Origin: Branchiostoma floridae
Taxonomy: Eukaryota; Chordata; Leptocardii; Amphioxiformes; Branchiostomatidae
DNA length: 64,000 nt
Direction: 5' to 3'
Assembly (NCBI RefSeq): GCF_000003815.2
Contig: NW_023365788.1
Coordinates: forward strand, 1 to 64,000
The position numbers and the translations under genes were made by a program. Positions 61,841 to 64,000 of this stretch are shown here, piece by piece. The notes beneath the pieces were generated by a model. The model was not told the DNA's origin. It did not search any database and saw nothing but the letters and a program-made list of their open reading frames with translations. Position 1 is the stretch's first letter; every line of letters starts with the position of its first letter.

Positions 61841-63734
61841 TTACTGAAATATCAACTTTACACTTGCACAAGTCATCTTACTGCCGTAGTGTCCTGCCCA
61901 GAATTGCGTATCTGAGCCCTTGTCTTTAAACAGTACATACCGCACTCCAGGTCCGTAACTACTGAAGGTGTGCATCGCCTGCAAAGAGAGAAGAAGGTAT
62001 AAGTTCACACTGTCCAGAAGGAAAGAGAAACAATTTCGACTATATACAAGATTGGAGATTGACTGTGCACATAAGGCAGCAAGTTTCCTTGTTTCCATTT
62101 CGCAGCAAGAAGCAACACTTCAGTGAAAAGCTCTGTGGAAGATCACATCTAAATCACGGTGTAAGCAGGTAAGACATAGCACTGGTTAGAAAACTCCCAT
62201 GTCCAAATTTCCTGCAGATGTCAGTACTCAAAATACTTTAAAATATTTTTATATTTTGTACAAGGAGGTGTTGCTAGGACACCTTCTCAAAGATGGGGGC
62301 AACCCCTACGTATACCGAAATGCCCTTCCCAGAATTGAACCAGGTTCTGCCGGCGCCAGTTTGCAACCTGGAGCTCAAATGTTTAAAACTGCTACCACTT
62401 GTGCTACAAGGACATCCCTGACATAAAAAGTATAAAACAAATGATGACCATAAAGTAACCCTACACATGTGATTTTCACTGTGACAGCAAATTCATAATA
62501 CATGCACTGCAAAATTGTTCCCCTTCTATAAGTCTGAATACAACACAAAAACCTTTTTTCCCTCTTCCAAAAAGACAGCAACCATAGATGTTACAGTTTC
62601 TTACTTGTTTCCACTGTGAGTCATTCCACTGAGGTGTGACAGCAGGACCATAGCTGAAGGTGTCCACAACCTTCTTTTCTTTATCCAGCAGTTGAACCTC
62701 CAGCTCGTACTGACTGCCACAGTCCCATCTAGGGGCATACCTGTGGGGAACATAAAAGATAACATAACTGTTTTACAAAGTAAGAAGAAGTTGAACTTGT
62801 CTTTTACATACTAGAATGTATTAGGATATGTAGAGGTGATAAGATACCTTTTTCTTATATCAAAATTGTGCCTAATCACTAACGCTACTAGCTGTTTAAG
62901 CACAAATGTACAATAAAGGCCATTCATTCATTCATTCATTCATTATTATTTGATTTCATTTCATTTCGATTCCTTTGTGATAGCCTGATTCAATTGTGCA
63001 TAAAGCAGCCAGACAACTTTTGTCGGCCATAATAGAAAGGTATACGTAGTAGACAGACCTGTCAGCTGGATGAAAAATGAGAAGAACTGGCATAGCCAAA
63101 CAGGGAAATGCCATGGGATTTCAGTCAGTCTATCCAGCTACATGTATATCATCACTGGTCGGTTAGTTCACTCCTAAGCCATTTAACTCCTACTAGGCAT
63201 TTATTGCTAACTTGGCCAAAGTTCCCTGTTGCCTTTTGGCCAGGAGTCTGGTAGAGACTAGTAGAAAGGGGCCTGTTAGTGTTACAGCCACAGACAGCAG
63301 AGTTTGCATTTAACACAATGTAAATTTACATGACGATTGTATACATGCACATATCTATACAGAAAGACATCAAACTTTAACAGATTCCAACTTGCAAGCA
63401 CATAAATCACACACACAGACACACACACACACACACAGACACACACACACACAAATGACAAGGGCATTTGTGGTTTTCCCAGTCTTGGATTGCCCAGCTA
63501 GATACAACTTTACTCACCATTCGGACACCTCGATATTTGGTTGTGTTTCGTCGAGACACTTTTCCAGGCACCCCTCGGCAACGAGGTCAATCTCCTGCTG
63601 TCGGGAACACCAGCCGTAGGACGTGACAAAATTGTCCCGTACGGCGGGATTGGGGAACGCCTTACAGCCCACAAACCTCTCCACCTTCCAGCCCTGTCCT
63701 CCGTTTTCCAGCACCTCCCAGTGGCGCATCCCAT
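61841..63734 (-). CDS. F-box protein FBA domain, 3' exons (FBXO2/6/44-like, partial)
   Basis: Minus-strand exons 63734-63518, 62740-62605 and 61978-61841 (TAA), phases 2 and 0, all GT/AG. They encode nearly the whole F-box-associated (sugar-binding) domain: WEVLENGGQGWKVERF, then FVTSYGWCSRQQEIDLVAEG and LDETQPNIEVSEWYAPRWDC, then YELEVQLLDKEKKVVDTFSY and AMHTFSSYGPGVRYVLF ending WAGHYGSKMTCASVKLIF. The 'YGPGVR' and 'W.G.YG..(M/V)T..SV' signatures are those of FBXO2/FBXO6, which recognise high-mannose N-glycans for SCF-mediated ubiquitination in ER-associated degradation. The F-box exon must lie beyond the right edge of the window; the first exon here begins in phase 1. Confidence 0.88.
62900..62960. 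repeat. (CATT)n simple repeat
   Basis: CATTCATTCATT tract followed by TTTCATTTCATT, in the first visible intron of the FBA gene. Confidence 0.85.
63244..63262. mobile_element. Solo end of the TAGTCTCTACCAGACTCC MITE
   Basis: GGAGTCTGGTAGAGACTAG matches the terminus of the hAT-type MITE at 17675-17872; no second end nearby. Confidence 0.5.
63408..63453. repeat. (CA)n microsatellite
   Basis: CA tract with two CAGACA interruptions. Confidence 0.9.
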
Positions 63735-64000
63735 CTAGATTGGACGTAAAACATTCACAGGTGTTATAAACAAGACATAGACAAGCCTCCCGTGCAAGCA
63801 ATCTAGCTGTGACCTGAGCATTTTTTGTGACTATCAGGGAGACACCAATCTACTTGCTTATACAAGTGATACAGTAAAATCATATTGTGTTACCAAAAAA
63901 TTAGCACATTTGGACTGATTCGTAAATACTGCAATCGAATAATGAATTCTGTTTTTCTATTGCACATGTTGGGTTAAAGTTTGATGCACAAGCAGTTAAC
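63735..64000. other. Upstream intron of the FBA gene
   Basis: No further exon is seen before the window edge. Confidence 0.5.

Noticed and set aside
1-64000. Bacterial-type system (operon, defence island, prophage)
   Set aside because: Intron-rich genes, SINEs, LINEs, MITEs and animal protein families show this is metazoan nuclear DNA; no viral genes were recognised.

Overview
The window looks like nuclear DNA of an invertebrate chordate, most likely amphioxus (Branchiostoma). The grounds are: split genes with good GT/AG junctions; a short-chain-collagen-C4-like secreted gene of a type common in amphioxus; many small inverted-repeat (MITE) insertions; tRNA-derived SINEs; LINE remnants; and a 100-N assembly gap. 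This is inference from content, not a database match. Exon junctions below were chosen by hand from splice motifs and phase continuity.

Layout: 1-3.7 kb is repeats, a tandemly duplicated exon-like segment and a small Cys-rich secreted ORF (minus). 4.4-9.6 kb (minus) is a three-exon secreted short-chain-collagen-C4-like gene, its second intron filled by two TIR elements and a SINE. 10-15.3 kb is mostly MITEs plus a LINE 3' end. 15.3-19.8 kb (plus) is a four-exon gene for a 150-aa stand-alone glycogen-binding (AMPK-beta-type CBM) protein. 20.3-21.7 kb is a 30-bp minisatellite and simple repeats. 22.1-24.6 kb (minus; possible first exon at 26.9 kb) is a single-pass membrane protein with two PPxY motifs. 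27.73-27.83 kb is the gap. 29.9-56.7 kb (plus) is a 17-exon, 799-aa ABCB half-transporter with a four-helix TMD0, resembling TAPL/ABCB9. 61.8-63.7 kb (minus) is the 3' part of an F-box protein with an FBA sugar-binding domain; its 5' exons are outside the window.

The most unusual content is mobile DNA inside the transporter introns. Intron 1 holds a 3.7-kb CACTA-like element (CACTG termini, 3-bp TGA target duplication) nested in an older MITE and carrying splice-competent Ig-like exons. Intron 7 holds a 6.5-kb TIR-bounded unit (8-bp target duplication with one mismatch) full of GC-rich palindromic repeats and containing several exon-like segments on both strands. Two further elements carry promoter-like sequence. 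Several transporter exons (8, 14, 17) are immediately preceded by tandem duplications, and exon 11 is immediately followed by a minisatellite.

The genes do not form an operon or obvious pathway; each is an independent animal gene. The transporter (endolysosomal peptide export by family analogy), the FBA F-box protein (glycoprotein ubiquitination) and the PPxY membrane protein (possible NEDD4-family ligase adaptor) could all touch protein turnover, but the sequence does not show a link.
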